A stretch of DNA of 64,000 nucleotides from CAWBUW01 sp963792075. Lineage in GTDB: Bacteria; Chloroflexota; Anaerolineae; Anaerolineales; UBA4823. Position 1 is the stretch's first letter. Each line of letters begins with the position of its first letter. Both the position numbers and the translations under genes were made by a program. The stretch spans positions 1,488,001 through 1,552,000 of the forward strand of contig CAWBUW010000012.1 of assembly GCA_963792075.1 (NCBI GenBank), read 5' to 3'. Below are positions 33,644-41,567 of the stretch, in pieces. The notes beneath the pieces were generated by a model that was not told the origin of the DNA, did not search any database, and saw only the letters and a program-made list of their open reading frames with translations.

Positions 33644-34351
33644 ATGGCGCTCACCATCGGCCCTTTTCAACCCTCTGACCAGGCCGCGGCGCGCGCCCTG
33701 GTCCTGGCGGGCCTGGTGGAGCATTGGGGTTGGCTGGACGAGACGAAGAACCCTGACCTGTTGGATATCTCTGCCAGTTACGCCGCTGGCTGCTTCCTGG
33801 TGGCCCGGCAGGATGGGCGGCTGGCGGCGACCGGGGCGCTGCTGCCCACCGCTGAGGCGCATACCTGGCAGGTCGTGCGCATGTCCGTCGCGGCTGGCCT
33901 GCGCCGCGCCGGGCTGGGCCGCCAGATGCTGGAGGCCTTGCAGCGAGAAGCCCGCCAACGCGGCGCGCGGCGGCTGGTTTTAGAGACTACCGCCGCCTGG
34001 CAAGAAGTGATCGCCTTCTACTTGCGCTGCGGCTTCCACATGATCCCGGCCCCACAGGGCGCGGGCGAAGAGGAAACCCAGGGAGGCGCGGGCGGCGAAA
34101 TGGCCCCGCCTTTCTTAAAGTCGGGGCCTGGGGTATATGCGGGCGGTTTTTCCGCCCGCATATACCCCAGAATCCTCTTATTCCCCCGCCTCGGGGCGGG
34201 GGCAGGCTGCGGAGCAGCCGTGGGGTGGGGATGGCTTCGCCGGCAGGGGTTTCTGACTTTAAGAAAACCCTGCGAAACGGCCCCCATAACCCCGATTCAT
34301 CAAGAGGATGATGTATACTTTGAGAAGACCATAGATGTACGCGCTGGATGA
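33644..34351 (+). CDS. GNAT N-acetyltransferase carrying an in-frame mobile-element insertion
   Basis: The first 136 residues are a normal GNAT domain (VVRMSVAAGLRRAGLGRQMLEALQREARQRGARRLVLETT binds acetyl-CoA; VIAFYLRCGF closes it). After HMIPAPQGAGEE the frame enters a hairpin-rich segment of about 78 codons with no protein-like sequence, then resumes with DDVYFEKTID, the expected last GNAT strand. A 7-bp repeat AAGAGGA flanks the segment (34068-34074 and 34302-34308). Removing one repeat plus the insert gives GAGEEDDVYFEKTID, a typical GNAT end. The insertion separates the last strand from the fold, so activity may be reduced. The end overlaps the radical SAM gene by 17 bases. Confidence 0.85.
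   Translation: MALTIGPFQPSDQAAARALVLAGLVEHWGWLDETKNPDLLDISASYAAGCFLVARQDGRLAATGALLPTAEAHTWQVVRMSVAAGLRRAGLGRQMLEALQREARQRGARRLVLETTAAWQEVIAFYLRCGFHMIPAPQGAGEEETQGGAGGEMAPPFLKSGPGVYAGGFSARIYPRILLFPRLGAGAGCGAAVGWGWLRRQGFLTLRKPCETAPITPIHQEDDVYFEKTIDVRAG
34075..34301. mobile_element. 227-bp hairpin-rich insertion in the GNAT gene
   Basis: The segment is bordered by the direct repeat AAGAGGA. It contains inverted TTTCTTAAAGTC (about 34110) and GACTTTAAGAAA (about 34254), a perfect 19-bp hairpin (34128-34170, loop TTTTT), a CCCCGCC/GGCGGGG hairpin and GGCTGC-GGA-GCAGCC. It has no coding potential of its own, which suggests a non-autonomous element. Confidence 0.75.
34128..34170. repeat. Perfect 19-bp hairpin within the insertion
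   Basis: Arms CTGGGGTATATGCGGGCGG and complement around TTTTT. It resembles the intergenic hairpins of the window but is translated here as part of the GNAT frame. Confidence 0.9.
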
Positions 34352-35435
34352 AATTACCGCCTCTCCCCAATCTTTCCTGGACGCTGTGCGCCAGCGCGCC
34401 CCGTTCCGGCCCCTGTACGTCAAGCTGAAGATCATGTTTGGCTGCAACCTCAAGTGCGAGATGTGCAACCACTGGCGCGAGACGCGGGAAGCGCCCCTGG
34501 CCATGGCGCGCTTCCAGGAGATCCTCTCTGAGCTGGCCGGGCTGGGCTGCCGCAAGGTGCATCTTACCGGCGGAGAGCCGCTGCTGCGAGCGGGTGTGCC
34601 TGAGCTGGTGGCGCATGCCAGCGCGCTGGGCATCCGCCCGACGATGACGACCAATGGCACGCTGGTGGACAAGGAAAAAGCCAGGGCGCTGGTCCAGGCG
34701 GGGCTGCGCGGGGTGAACGTCTCGCTGGATGCTCCCGAGCGCAAAGTGCACGAAGCCGTGCGCGGCGTGGAGGGTGCGTGGAAGAAAACCGTGCGCGCTA
34801 TTGAGCTTTTCCGCCGTTACGCCCATAAAGGCAAGCTCACCCTGCGCATCAACACCGTCGTCAGCCCGCTGAACTACAAGACCCTGGCCGGCCTGCCTGA
34901 TTTCGTTGCCGGGCTGGGCGCAGATGAGCTGAACTTGATCGGCGTGGATGACCACTGCGGTGAGCTGCTGACGCTTTCGCGCCGCCAGATCGAGCATTTC
35001 AACGCCCGCATTGCCCCGCAGATCGCCGGCCGGGCGCTGGAGCTGGGCCTGATCCGGGACGAGCGCCAGGCCTATCCTTTTGGCCGCGACCTTCCGGAGC
35101 TCAAGCACGCCCGCCACGGGGAGTATGCCTACGGCTGGTACGACCGCCATCCCTGCTACGCCCCCTGGACGCACAGCCTGGTGGACTATAACGGGCTGGT
35201 GTACCTCTGCTGCATGACGCGCGAGCAGATCCCGCCGCTGGGCGATCTGAAAACCCAATCGTTTGCCGGAGTATGGCAGGGCGAGGGGTTTGCCTGGGCG
35301 CGCGGCCGGATGCATCCCCCGCAGCTCAAACCCTGCCGCCGCTGCGACGACTTTATCGCCCAGAACCGGCTGCTCTGGGACGTGGAAAAAGGAAATCGGC
35401 CGGACGACCCGGCGCCGCCGCTAGCTGAGGTCTGA
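34335..35435 (+). CDS. Radical SAM/SPASM-domain protein
   Basis: A 366-residue enzyme. Cluster motif FGCNLKCEMCNHW binds the 4Fe-4S cluster that cleaves S-adenosylmethionine, followed by LTGGEPLLR and TTNGTLVD of the radical SAM barrel. The C-terminal part has CYAPWTHSLVDYNGLVYLCC and PCRRCDDF, a SPASM-type auxiliary-cluster region. Members activate enzymes or modify peptides, sugars or nucleosides. No precursor peptide was seen nearby, but a GT4 glycosyltransferase follows, so a role in building an envelope compound is possible. The start overlaps the GNAT gene by 17 bases. Confidence 0.9.
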   Translation: MYALDEITASPQSFLDAVRQRAPFRPLYVKLKIMFGCNLKCEMCNHWRETREAPLAMARFQEILSELAGLGCRKVHLTGGEPLLRAGVPELVAHASALGIRPTMTTNGTLVDKEKARALVQAGLRGVNVSLDAPERKVHEAVRGVEGAWKKTVRAIELFRRYAHKGKLTLRINTVVSPLNYKTLAGLPDFVAGLGADELNLIGVDDHCGELLTLSRRQIEHFNARIAPQIAGRALELGLIRDERQAYPFGRDLPELKHARHGEYAYGWYDRHPCYAPWTHSLVDYNGLVYLCCMTREQIPPLGDLKTQSFAGVWQGEGFAWARGRMHPPQLKPCRRCDDFIAQNRLLWDVEKGNRPDDPAPPLAEV

Positions 35436-35702
35436 AAACACGTCGCTGCGGTCGTCATCGTCCAGCGAGCGCATTGCGCTGAACGCGGCGATGTCGGTGG
35501 CAGAGAAGGTGGCGGCGGTCAGTGGGAGCGTCACAGGCTGCGCCAGTCCCTGCTGGCAAGCCAGGCAGACCAACCCCTCAGTCTGCACCGAAACGTGCTC
35601 ATCGCAAAAACCCCGGCCACAGCGGGTACATTTCCCCAACGCCGGATGCTCGCAGCGATGCGGGACCAGATAACCAACGATCATTTCACACTGCTGAGCC
35701 AT
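35421..35702 (-). CDS. Small zinc-binding protein (B-box-like)
   Basis: A 93-residue protein starting at the ATG at 35702, with AGGAGAT upstream; longer frames upstream lack support. Residues 15-50 hold CEHPALGKCTRCGRGFCDEH and CLAC, spaced like B-box/UBR-like zinc-binding domains often found ahead of membrane domains in bacteria. The C-terminal part is short and acidic (SLDDDDRSDVFSDLS). It is divergent from the GT4 gene at 35724 and overlaps the 3' end of the radical SAM gene by 15 bases. Its function is unknown. Confidence 0.7.
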   Translation of the reverse strand: MAQQCEMIVGYLVPHRCEHPALGKCTRCGRGFCDEHVSVQTEGLVCLACQQGLAQPVTLPLTAATFSATDIAAFSAMRSLDDDDRSDVFSDLS

Positions 35703-35723
35703 CTGCCTATCTCCTGGTGAACT

Positions 35724-36884
35724 ATGAACATAGCCCTGCTTACCGAAAAATATCCTCCCGAAGTGGGAGGGCTGGCGGTCTCGGTCTCCCGCCTGGCAAA
35801 CCTGCTGCATGCCGCCGGGCATGGCGTAACCGTCTTTGCCCTGTCGGGCAGCCTCGCCGCAGGCGAGACCGCCTGGGATGACCTGGCGGGCATTGCCGTC
35901 AAGCGCATGGGGATCCAGCGCCGCACGGATGATACGCTTGCCGCCTGGTCAAATTATATTATACAGGAGATTACCGCCGGTGGTACCGGTGACAATCTCC
36001 TGAAAATGGATGTAATCCACGGGTACTTTCTGACCCAGGCGGGGTTTGTGGCCGCGTACGTGGGACGGATGCTGGGCATCCCCTCGGTGGTCAGCGCGCG
36101 CGGGAACGACTTGGACCGGGCCATCTTCGACCCTGGCAAAGCTGCACATGTGCTGTTTGCGCTGCAGCGGGCCGGCGCAGTGACCGCCAATTCGCAGGAG
36201 CTGGCGCGCAAAGTGCAGGCGCTTTCTGGGCGGACGGCGCAGTTGATCCCGAATGGGGTGGATGCCGCGCTGTTCCGGCCGCTGGCGCGGGATGGAGCGC
36301 TGGCAGCGCAGCTTGGGCTGCAAGGCGCAGTGATCGGCTTTTCGGGCGAGGCGCGCGCCAAGAAGGGCCTGGCGGCGCTGCTGCTGGCTTACCGACAGGT
36401 GGCCGAAAGGAGAGCAGTCGCCGCAGAGCGCGGCCCGCTTACGCTGCTGCTGGCAGGCGGCGTGCGCTCCGGCGAGGACAAGGAGCTGCTCAAGGTTTTC
36501 CGCAAGCAGCACAAAGAGCTGCCCATCGTGGTCACGGACTTCCTGCCCCTGGCACAGATGCCCGCGCTCTACAATTTGATGGATGTGGTCGTGCTGCCCT
36601 CGCGCCAGGATGGCCTGCCCAACGCCCTGCTCGAAGCTATGGCCTGCGCCCGCCCGATCGTGGCAGGGCGCGCCGGCGGCTTACCGGATGCCATCCGGGA
36701 TGGCGAAAACGGCCTGCTCGCGCCGCCGGATGACGTGGCGGCATTGGTTGAAGCGATTGAGACGCTTTTGGCAGATCCTGATCGCGCCGCCCAACTGGGC
36801 CAGGCCGCCCGGCAGACGGCGCTGGAGCAATTCACGCCGCAGCAGGAGTTGGAGAAGACGCTGGAAGTTTACCAAACGGCCTGA
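35724..36884 (+). CDS. Glycosyltransferase family 4 (GT4)
   Basis: A 386-residue GT-B enzyme. The N-terminal domain begins MNIALLTEKYPPEVGGLAVSVSRLA. The C-terminal donor-binding domain has GRTAQLIPNGVD, FSGEARAKKGL and PSRQDGLPNALLEAMACARPIVA, in which the usual first Glu of the E-x7-E motif is Asp. It should transfer a sugar from a nucleotide-sugar donor in the cytoplasm. The acceptor is unknown. It is 41% down a short cluster with radical SAM and zinc protein genes but in its own transcript. Confidence 0.9.
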   Translation: MNIALLTEKYPPEVGGLAVSVSRLANLLHAAGHGVTVFALSGSLAAGETAWDDLAGIAVKRMGIQRRTDDTLAAWSNYIIQEITAGGTGDNLLKMDVIHGYFLTQAGFVAAYVGRMLGIPSVVSARGNDLDRAIFDPGKAAHVLFALQRAGAVTANSQELARKVQALSGRTAQLIPNGVDAALFRPLARDGALAAQLGLQGAVIGFSGEARAKKGLAALLLAYRQVAERRAVAAERGPLTLLLAGGVRSGEDKELLKVFRKQHKELPIVVTDFLPLAQMPALYNLMDVVVLPSRQDGLPNALLEAMACARPIVAGRAGGLPDAIRDGENGLLAPPDDVAALVEAIETLLADPDRAAQLGQAARQTALEQFTPQQELEKTLEVYQTA

Positions 36885-36962
36885 ATATCTGTCCCTTTTC
36901 CCCGGTTTGTTCGATTTACTTATAGAGCTCAAAACCACTCCGCCCCGGGAAAAAGGAACCTC

Positions 36963-37538
36963 ATGGTTGAAAGAACAATGTCTATATTACGAAAGCCTCA
37001 GCCGGAAGAGAAGCGTATCACGCAGCTTGTTGCCGCAGCCCGGCAAGACCCGCAGGCCTTTGGGGAATTGTATTTGCTGTATGCGCAGCCTGTCTTTCGA
37101 TACTTATACAGCCGCATGGGCAGCTTTCCTGAAGCTGAAGATGTCACTGCGCAAACCTTTCTGGCGGCGTTAGAACGGTTCCCCAATTATCACCACGATG
37201 GATATTTTGCAAGCTGGCTGTTCTCGATCGCGCGCAACAAGGCGGTGGATTATTTCCGCCAGCAGCGCAAACAAACCTCGCTCGATGAAGCAGAGCTAAC
37301 CCCTTCTGAAGCCAACCTGTTACAGCAGGCCATCAAAACGGAGCGGGTGGCTGCCCTGTCAAAGCTCATCAGCGCTCTGCCCGAAGACGAGCGTGAGCTG
37401 ATCCGGCTGCGCTACGTGGCCGAATTGAGCTTCGCCGAAATCGGGCATCTGCTCCGGAAAAAAGAAGATACGGTCAAGAAATCTCTCTACCGGCTGCTGG
37501 CCCGGTTAAAAAGCCAGTTGGAGGCCTTTCATGTCTGA
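36963..37538 (+). CDS. ECF-type RNA polymerase sigma factor
   Basis: A 191-residue sigma factor (ATG 36963, or 36978 which also fits; AAAAAGGAACC upstream). Region 2 shows FGELYLLYAQPVFRYLYSRMG and AEDVTAQTFLAALERF with SWLFSIARNKAVDYFR. Region 4 shows LPEDERELIRLRYVAELSFAEIGHLLRKKEDTVKKSLYRLLARLK. It overlaps the next gene's probable ATG (37531) by eight bases. The downstream product has one membrane segment, so the pair looks like a sigma/anti-sigma-like membrane module controlling an envelope response. Confidence 0.93.
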   Translation: MVERTMSILRKPQPEEKRITQLVAAARQDPQAFGELYLLYAQPVFRYLYSRMGSFPEAEDVTAQTFLAALERFPNYHHDGYFASWLFSIARNKAVDYFRQQRKQTSLDEAELTPSEANLLQQAIKTERVAALSKLISALPEDERELIRLRYVAELSFAEIGHLLRKKEDTVKKSLYRLLARLKSQLEAFHV

Positions 37539-37612
37539 TCTGGCTCCTACCCCCCAATTCGAAGAAGAAATTCGCACCGCTGCTGGCAGTCCCGCAGGCG
37601 CGTGAAGAGTTT

Positions 37613-39847
37613 GTGCAGCGCTTACAGGCACGCCTGATGCAGCAGGCAGAATCTCAACGTCAGCTTAACCGTCCTGGCCTCCTGGGACCCGCCTGGATAG
37701 TCGCTTTTGTTATGGTTGTAGTCGTGGTTGGCATCTTGTTGATCGGCCCGCAGCGAGTTGTGGCGGCGATGCGCGGTTGGATAGGTTATCTGCCTGGAGT
37801 TGGCATTGTAGATCCCAGCGCGCCGATCCGGGTGCTGGCCGAGCCGGTGACTGTCACCCGCGACGAGATTTCCATCACGGTGACCTCGGCAACCCTGACC
37901 GGGGATAAGACCCACATCGAATACCGTATCTTCGGCGTGCCGGGTTCAGCCTACCCTGATCGCGAGGACGTGATGGGATGCATTCAGCCGGAGTACTTGC
38001 GCCTTCCGGATGGGACGCAGCTTGCTCCGGAAAAGGACTTTCCACCCATTCCGGCCAATGTAAACGAGGCAACTCTTGTTTTGCCATGTATCTTCAATAC
38101 TCTGCCGGATAAAGTACCAGAAAACTGGGAACTGCCGTTACGTTTTATCCCTGCTCCACCCGGCTTAACAATCGTACCGGTCATCGAAAGCTTGCCATCG
38201 ATAACACCTTCGGTGTCGGCAAGTACTCTCCCATCTACGAATGGTCTATCGCCAATCGTGGCAAGCACTCCCATTCCTGAAATAAACCCGTTGATGATCA
38301 CCAAGGTTCTCGATATCGGCGATAAATTTGTTCTCATGGGCGAATTCAGCTATCGCGCTGACAGGGATGTTTCGTTGCCTGCCGGTTCCTGGTGGGCTAT
38401 TAAACAGGTTTCCATTGTCGGAACAGATGGCCGAGAGGTTCCCCAATCCTATTCGAATGACTTCGACTTACCAACACCTACGAAACCGGACAGCGAGCCC
38501 TGGCTTTACCAGTTGGATAAAAACTTTGTTCCTCCGGTGACCGTCACCTGGACGGGCGAAATCATCAGTCCGGTAGGGCCGAAAGAGCAGGGCGAATTTG
38601 AATTCGATGCAGGGCCGAATCCTCAAGACGGCAGTTCGTGGACGGTAAATCAGGATTTCAGGCTGGGCGGGTATAACCTTCAATTAGTTTCGATCCAATC
38701 GAGTTCAATGGGTTATTCTTTCCACTTCAAAGCCGATCCAGGCGCAAGTGCCAATCGGATCAGTGTGGATATTGTTGGATATTCTCCAAACTGCGGCGGT
38801 GGCGGAGGTGGAGACTATTTCCCTGAAGAATTTGACAGAGAAGTATGTTATGCCGCTTTTTCCGGTGCTCCTGAATTTCCCCACGGCAAGTTGAAGCTTA
38901 TCCTTAATTTTCAGGCTCTGACACGCCAGGACAAATCCTTCCAGGTACAATGGAGTCCGGATACGGCCCAAACCGGTCCTTTCGCAACCGTCACGCCTCA
39001 GCCTGGCGAATGCCTGGCGTCGGATCTGCTATCACAGCTTGATCCGCTTCCATCCACGCTGGCCAATGGGAAGGCTCTGATATATGAACAGTTGGAAGAC
39101 ATGGGTACGTGGGGCCTCGTCCTTTACAACCTGGATGGCAGCCAGAAACAGGTAGTGGTTCCGGCCGGCAATTGGGGAGCCCTTTCGCCGGACGGCAGCC
39201 GGGTGGCATACTCTGCTTTGGACAACGGGATTCACATTGTCGATGTTGCTTCACAGACCGAGAAAGTCCTGCCGGGTGCGGGTGGCTTCAACCTGCTCTG
39301 GTCGCCGGATGGAGAGCAGATCGCATACGTAGGAATGGGTGAGGGCGCAATCAACCATGTGTTTATCGCCAACCTCGATGGTACCCCGGCGCGCCAGATC
39401 TCCGATTGGAGCTACGAAGCAGTCCTCGGCTGGTCGCCGGACGCTACCCAGCTCTACTTTGCCGCACCCTTCACGGGAGGCGCGGCCTGGAAGGTGTACG
39501 CATTCGACCTGGCCAGCGGTACGGTTCAAGAGCGGTTCACGATTGAGAACGGCACCCCCAAGTTCCTCAATGCCAAGCTCTCGCCGGATGGCAACTGGAT
39601 CGCCTACCGCGGCCGGGATAACAGCAGCCTGTACCTGGTCCATCCCGATGGCAGCGATATGCACCTGGCGCTGGATAATGTAGGCGCCGTTGGGGTTGAA
39701 TGGAGCCGCTCAGGCTGGTTGGGCGTAAGCCTGCGGAAGCCAAATTCCGACGAGTCGATGGTCGTCCTGATCAGGCCGGACGGGTGCGAGGCGTACTTGC
39801 TGCCTGCTGTCCTGCATGGTGACCTGGAAGGGTTGTTCGTACCCTGA
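37613..39847 (+). CDS. Membrane-anchored TolB/WD40-type propeller, probable sigma-factor partner (5' frameshift)
   Basis: From GTG 37613 the product has 744 residues, but its true start is probably the ATG at 37531, which overlaps the sigma gene: that frame reads MSDLAPTPQFEEEIRT and then hits a stop, while the +1 frame carries on with PLLAVPQAREEFVQRLQARL. One base is likely extra near 37570-37585. A cytoplasmic segment is followed by a membrane segment (IVAFVMVVVVVGILLI), two beta-sandwich-like regions (about 75-440, DUF4179-like position) and a C-terminal propeller of PD40/TolB repeats (GALSPDGSRVAYSALDNG, LLWSPDGEQIAYVGMG, AKLSPDGNWIAYRG). It resembles anti-sigma-type receptors in layout. 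That role is inference. Confidence 0.8.
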   Translation: MQRLQARLMQQAESQRQLNRPGLLGPAWIVAFVMVVVVVGILLIGPQRVVAAMRGWIGYLPGVGIVDPSAPIRVLAEPVTVTRDEISITVTSATLTGDKTHIEYRIFGVPGSAYPDREDVMGCIQPEYLRLPDGTQLAPEKDFPPIPANVNEATLVLPCIFNTLPDKVPENWELPLRFIPAPPGLTIVPVIESLPSITPSVSASTLPSTNGLSPIVASTPIPEINPLMITKVLDIGDKFVLMGEFSYRADRDVSLPAGSWWAIKQVSIVGTDGREVPQSYSNDFDLPTPTKPDSEPWLYQLDKNFVPPVTVTWTGEIISPVGPKEQGEFEFDAGPNPQDGSSWTVNQDFRLGGYNLQLVSIQSSSMGYSFHFKADPGASANRISVDIVGYSPNCGGGGGGDYFPEEFDREVCYAAFSGAPEFPHGKLKLILNFQALTRQDKSFQVQWSPDTAQTGPFATVTPQPGECLASDLLSQLDPLPSTLANGKALIYEQLEDMGTWGLVLYNLDGSQKQVVVPAGNWGALSPDGSRVAYSALDNGIHIVDVASQTEKVLPGAGGFNLLWSPDGEQIAYVGMGEGAINHVFIANLDGTPARQISDWSYEAVLGWSPDATQLYFAAPFTGGAAWKVYAFDLASGTVQERFTIENGTPKFLNAKLSPDGNWIAYRGRDNSSLYLVHPDGSDMHLALDNVGAVGVEWSRSGWLGVSLRKPNSDESMVVLIRPDGCEAYLLPAVLHGDLEGLFVP

Positions 39848-39850
39848 TGG

Positions 39851-40351
39851 TTATTGCTCTCGTATCGCAGCGCCGATGGATCGAATTGCGGTAAGAATCT
39901 CAAAATCTGGAGCCGGGCGGTTGTTGTCGATTTCAAGGTCCCAATCATATGCGACAGTTGCAGCGACTTTGTTATATTCAATGACTTTGTCGTCTGAAAC
40001 AGCAATATGGTCAGCGTTGTTTCGATTTTTTACCCGGTAGAGGCAAGTATCCAAATCAGCATACACACGGATCATTTTGATAGGATATTTTTTCGCAAGG
40101 GCGTTATAGAATCCGCGAAATCCTTCACCTACCCCCAGACTCTCAACCATTACCTTGTTGTGCGTCTGAAACATCGTGTCGATAGCTGCTTCGACTTTCT
40201 TCCATCCCTCCTCGGCAAGTTGCAAACCCAACCAGATTGGCTCGACTCGGAGGAACGCAATATCAGTCTGTCGATTAACCAGCGTCCCAATATGGGTTTT
40301 ACCAGCGCCCTTGGGGCCAATGAGCATATAGAGTGTCTTTTGGTCAGACAT
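39851..40351 (-). CDS. P-loop kinase-like NTPase
   Basis: A 166-residue protein with a Walker A motif near the N-terminus (MLIGPKGAGKTHIG) and the general layout of shikimate/adenylate-kinase-like small-molecule kinases (VMVESLGVGEGFRGFYNALAKK, then IRVYADLDTCLYRVKNRN as lid-like region). The substrate is unknown. DNA of this gene and the next two is visibly richer in A/T than the flanks, which suggests transfer. Confidence 0.75.
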   Translation of the reverse strand: MSDQKTLYMLIGPKGAGKTHIGTLVNRQTDIAFLRVEPIWLGLQLAEEGWKKVEAAIDTMFQTHNKVMVESLGVGEGFRGFYNALAKKYPIKMIRVYADLDTCLYRVKNRNNADHIAVSDDKVIEYNKVAATVAYDWDLEIDNNRPAPDFEILTAIRSIGAAIREQ

Positions 40352-40506
40352 GGCTGGAACACAATTCCTTTAATTGGTGGCGGAACGATTTTGTACCCGT
40401 CGTTAGACAGTGCTATCTGTAAAACCTCACATGCCTTATTCCAAAGCGGTTTGAAATGATATCGTCTGATTGCACGACGCTCTTCCTTGTCCGCTGCATA
40501 CGGCAT
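40150..40506 (-). CDS. Small overlapping reading frame (uncertain)
   Basis: This 118-residue frame starts MPYAADKEERRAIRRYHF at a TGATG overlap with the stop of the nitrilase gene, which is a coupling signal. Only the first 52 residues lie outside the P-loop kinase gene; the rest overlaps it by about 200 bases and looks random (Arg/Ser-rich). The N-terminal 50 residues may be a real short product or the lost N-terminus of the kinase gene after a frameshift. Confidence 0.3.
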   Translation of the reverse strand: MPYAADKEERRAIRRYHFKPLWNKACEVLQIALSNDGYKIVPPPIKGIVFQPCLTKRHSICSLAPRALVKPILGRWLIDRLILRSSESSQSGWVCNLPRRDGRKSKQLSTRCFRRTTR

Positions 40507-41300
40507 CAGGCTGCGTTTTGAGCATTGTTTAATTTGATTGCAACTACATCGGTCCGGCTTTGGTCAAGATACCAATGAGACACTTTTGACAAATCGAGTT
40601 CAACGCGCAGGATATCTAATTCGGCCGAAACGATTTCACCTAGGACTTGCCCATCAGGGGCTACCGCAATGGTAGGGCTGATTTGCTTTGGAGCAGCATT
40701 GTTGGCACTCAAAACAAACCGCTGTGTCTCTGCGGCCCTGCTGATGAGATGACTTTTCCAAACCGGTTGAAATAAATCATCACCAACAGCATTGTTTAGG
40801 TGAAAAATGATTTGCGCGCCACAACGGGCAAGCCATCCCCATTGTTCAGGGAAGCGCAGCTCCCGACAGATTTGAATTCCAATAATAACATTACCATCAG
40901 GTGTATTCAATTCAAACACGGGAAGGTTGTTACCTGCCGAAAAGACGCCCCGCTCATGATTGGCCAGATTAATCTTGTGGTAGACCTGTGTTTTGCCATC
41001 GGCGGAAAAACCATGTGCGGTATTGAACCACTTGCCATCACGATTTATACAAGCACCAACCCAAACATTTATTTTCCGCCGTTCCGATTCTTTTTGAATG
41101 TGTTTTAAGCCTGCTATCAACTCATGGTGATTTATTTGCTGTAGAAATGTGGTGTCAGTTGAATAACCAGATACTGAACCTTCGGGAAATATCACCCAAT
41201 CGCCAGCATTTGTTTGAGCCAATACCGAATCAATGATTTCCAGATTACTCTGTATGGATAAAGTTACAGGAAATTGAGCAACAAGAGCGGTAAGACGCAT
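40506..41300 (-). CDS. Carbon-nitrogen hydrolase (nitrilase superfamily)
   Basis: A 264-residue enzyme with the full catalytic triad: E40 in IFPEG, K109 in YHKINL and C145 in GIQICRELRFPE. The fold is complete (LTALVAQFPVT at the start, LISRAAETQRFVLSANNA and IAVAPDGQVLGE towards the end). It hydrolyses an amide or nitrile C-N bond; the substrate is unknown. The upstream gap 41301-41505 holds only a decayed gene end (see 41440-41510). Confidence 0.9.
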   Translation of the reverse strand: MRLTALVAQFPVTLSIQSNLEIIDSVLAQTNAGDWVIFPEGSVSGYSTDTTFLQQINHHELIAGLKHIQKESERRKINVWVGACINRDGKWFNTAHGFSADGKTQVYHKINLANHERGVFSAGNNLPVFELNTPDGNVIIGIQICRELRFPEQWGWLARCGAQIIFHLNNAVGDDLFQPVWKSHLISRAAETQRFVLSANNAAPKQISPTIAVAPDGQVLGEIVSAELDILRVELDLSKVSHWYLDQSRTDVVAIKLNNAQNAA

Positions 41301-41439
41301 GGTTGGTTATTGGATGAGCGAAACAGACTAACAACGCCAGGGATAAAGCCGCTGCTCCGCGGTTGGTAAAATTATACACCACCCCCAATCATTATATTCA
41401 ACAAGTCGTTCTCTATGCATCAGCGCTACCGGGAAGGTG

Positions 41440-41510
41440 GGAATTTCGCTGCCTGGTATCCTTGCTGCCCGGACTGCACGGCGATCTCGAAGGGTTGTTC
41501 GTGTATTGAC
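41440..41510 (+). pseudogene. Decayed duplicate of the end of the TolB-like propeller gene
   Basis: The frame ending at TGA 41508-41510 reads LLPGLHGDLEGLFVY, almost the same as LLPAVLHGDLEGLFVP at the end of the propeller gene (39800-39847), with mostly synonymous codon differences. Upstream of about 41440 the likeness fades. It is a remnant of a second copy; the kinase-nitrilase segment lies between the two ends. Confidence 0.6.
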
Positions 41511-41534
41511 TTTTTATTCAAAACCTGCTATTAT
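41506..41534 (+). promoter_or_regulatory. Sigma-70 promoter of the PadR gene
   Basis: -35 TTGACT (41506-41511), 17-bp spacer, -10 TATTAT (41529-41534). Transcription would start near 41541, inside the palindrome 41532-41550. Confidence 0.7.
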
Positions 41535-41563
41535 ATCCGTAACGGATATACTTGTTACGGATA
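41532..41563 (+). promoter_or_regulatory. Probable PadR operator
   Basis: TATATCCGTAACGGATATA (41532-41550) is a perfect inverted repeat with 9-bp arms, overlapping the -10 and start of transcription. A third half-site ACGGATATA follows at about 41557-41565. Repressor binding here would block its own promoter. Confidence 0.65.
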
Positions 41564-41567
41564 TAAT

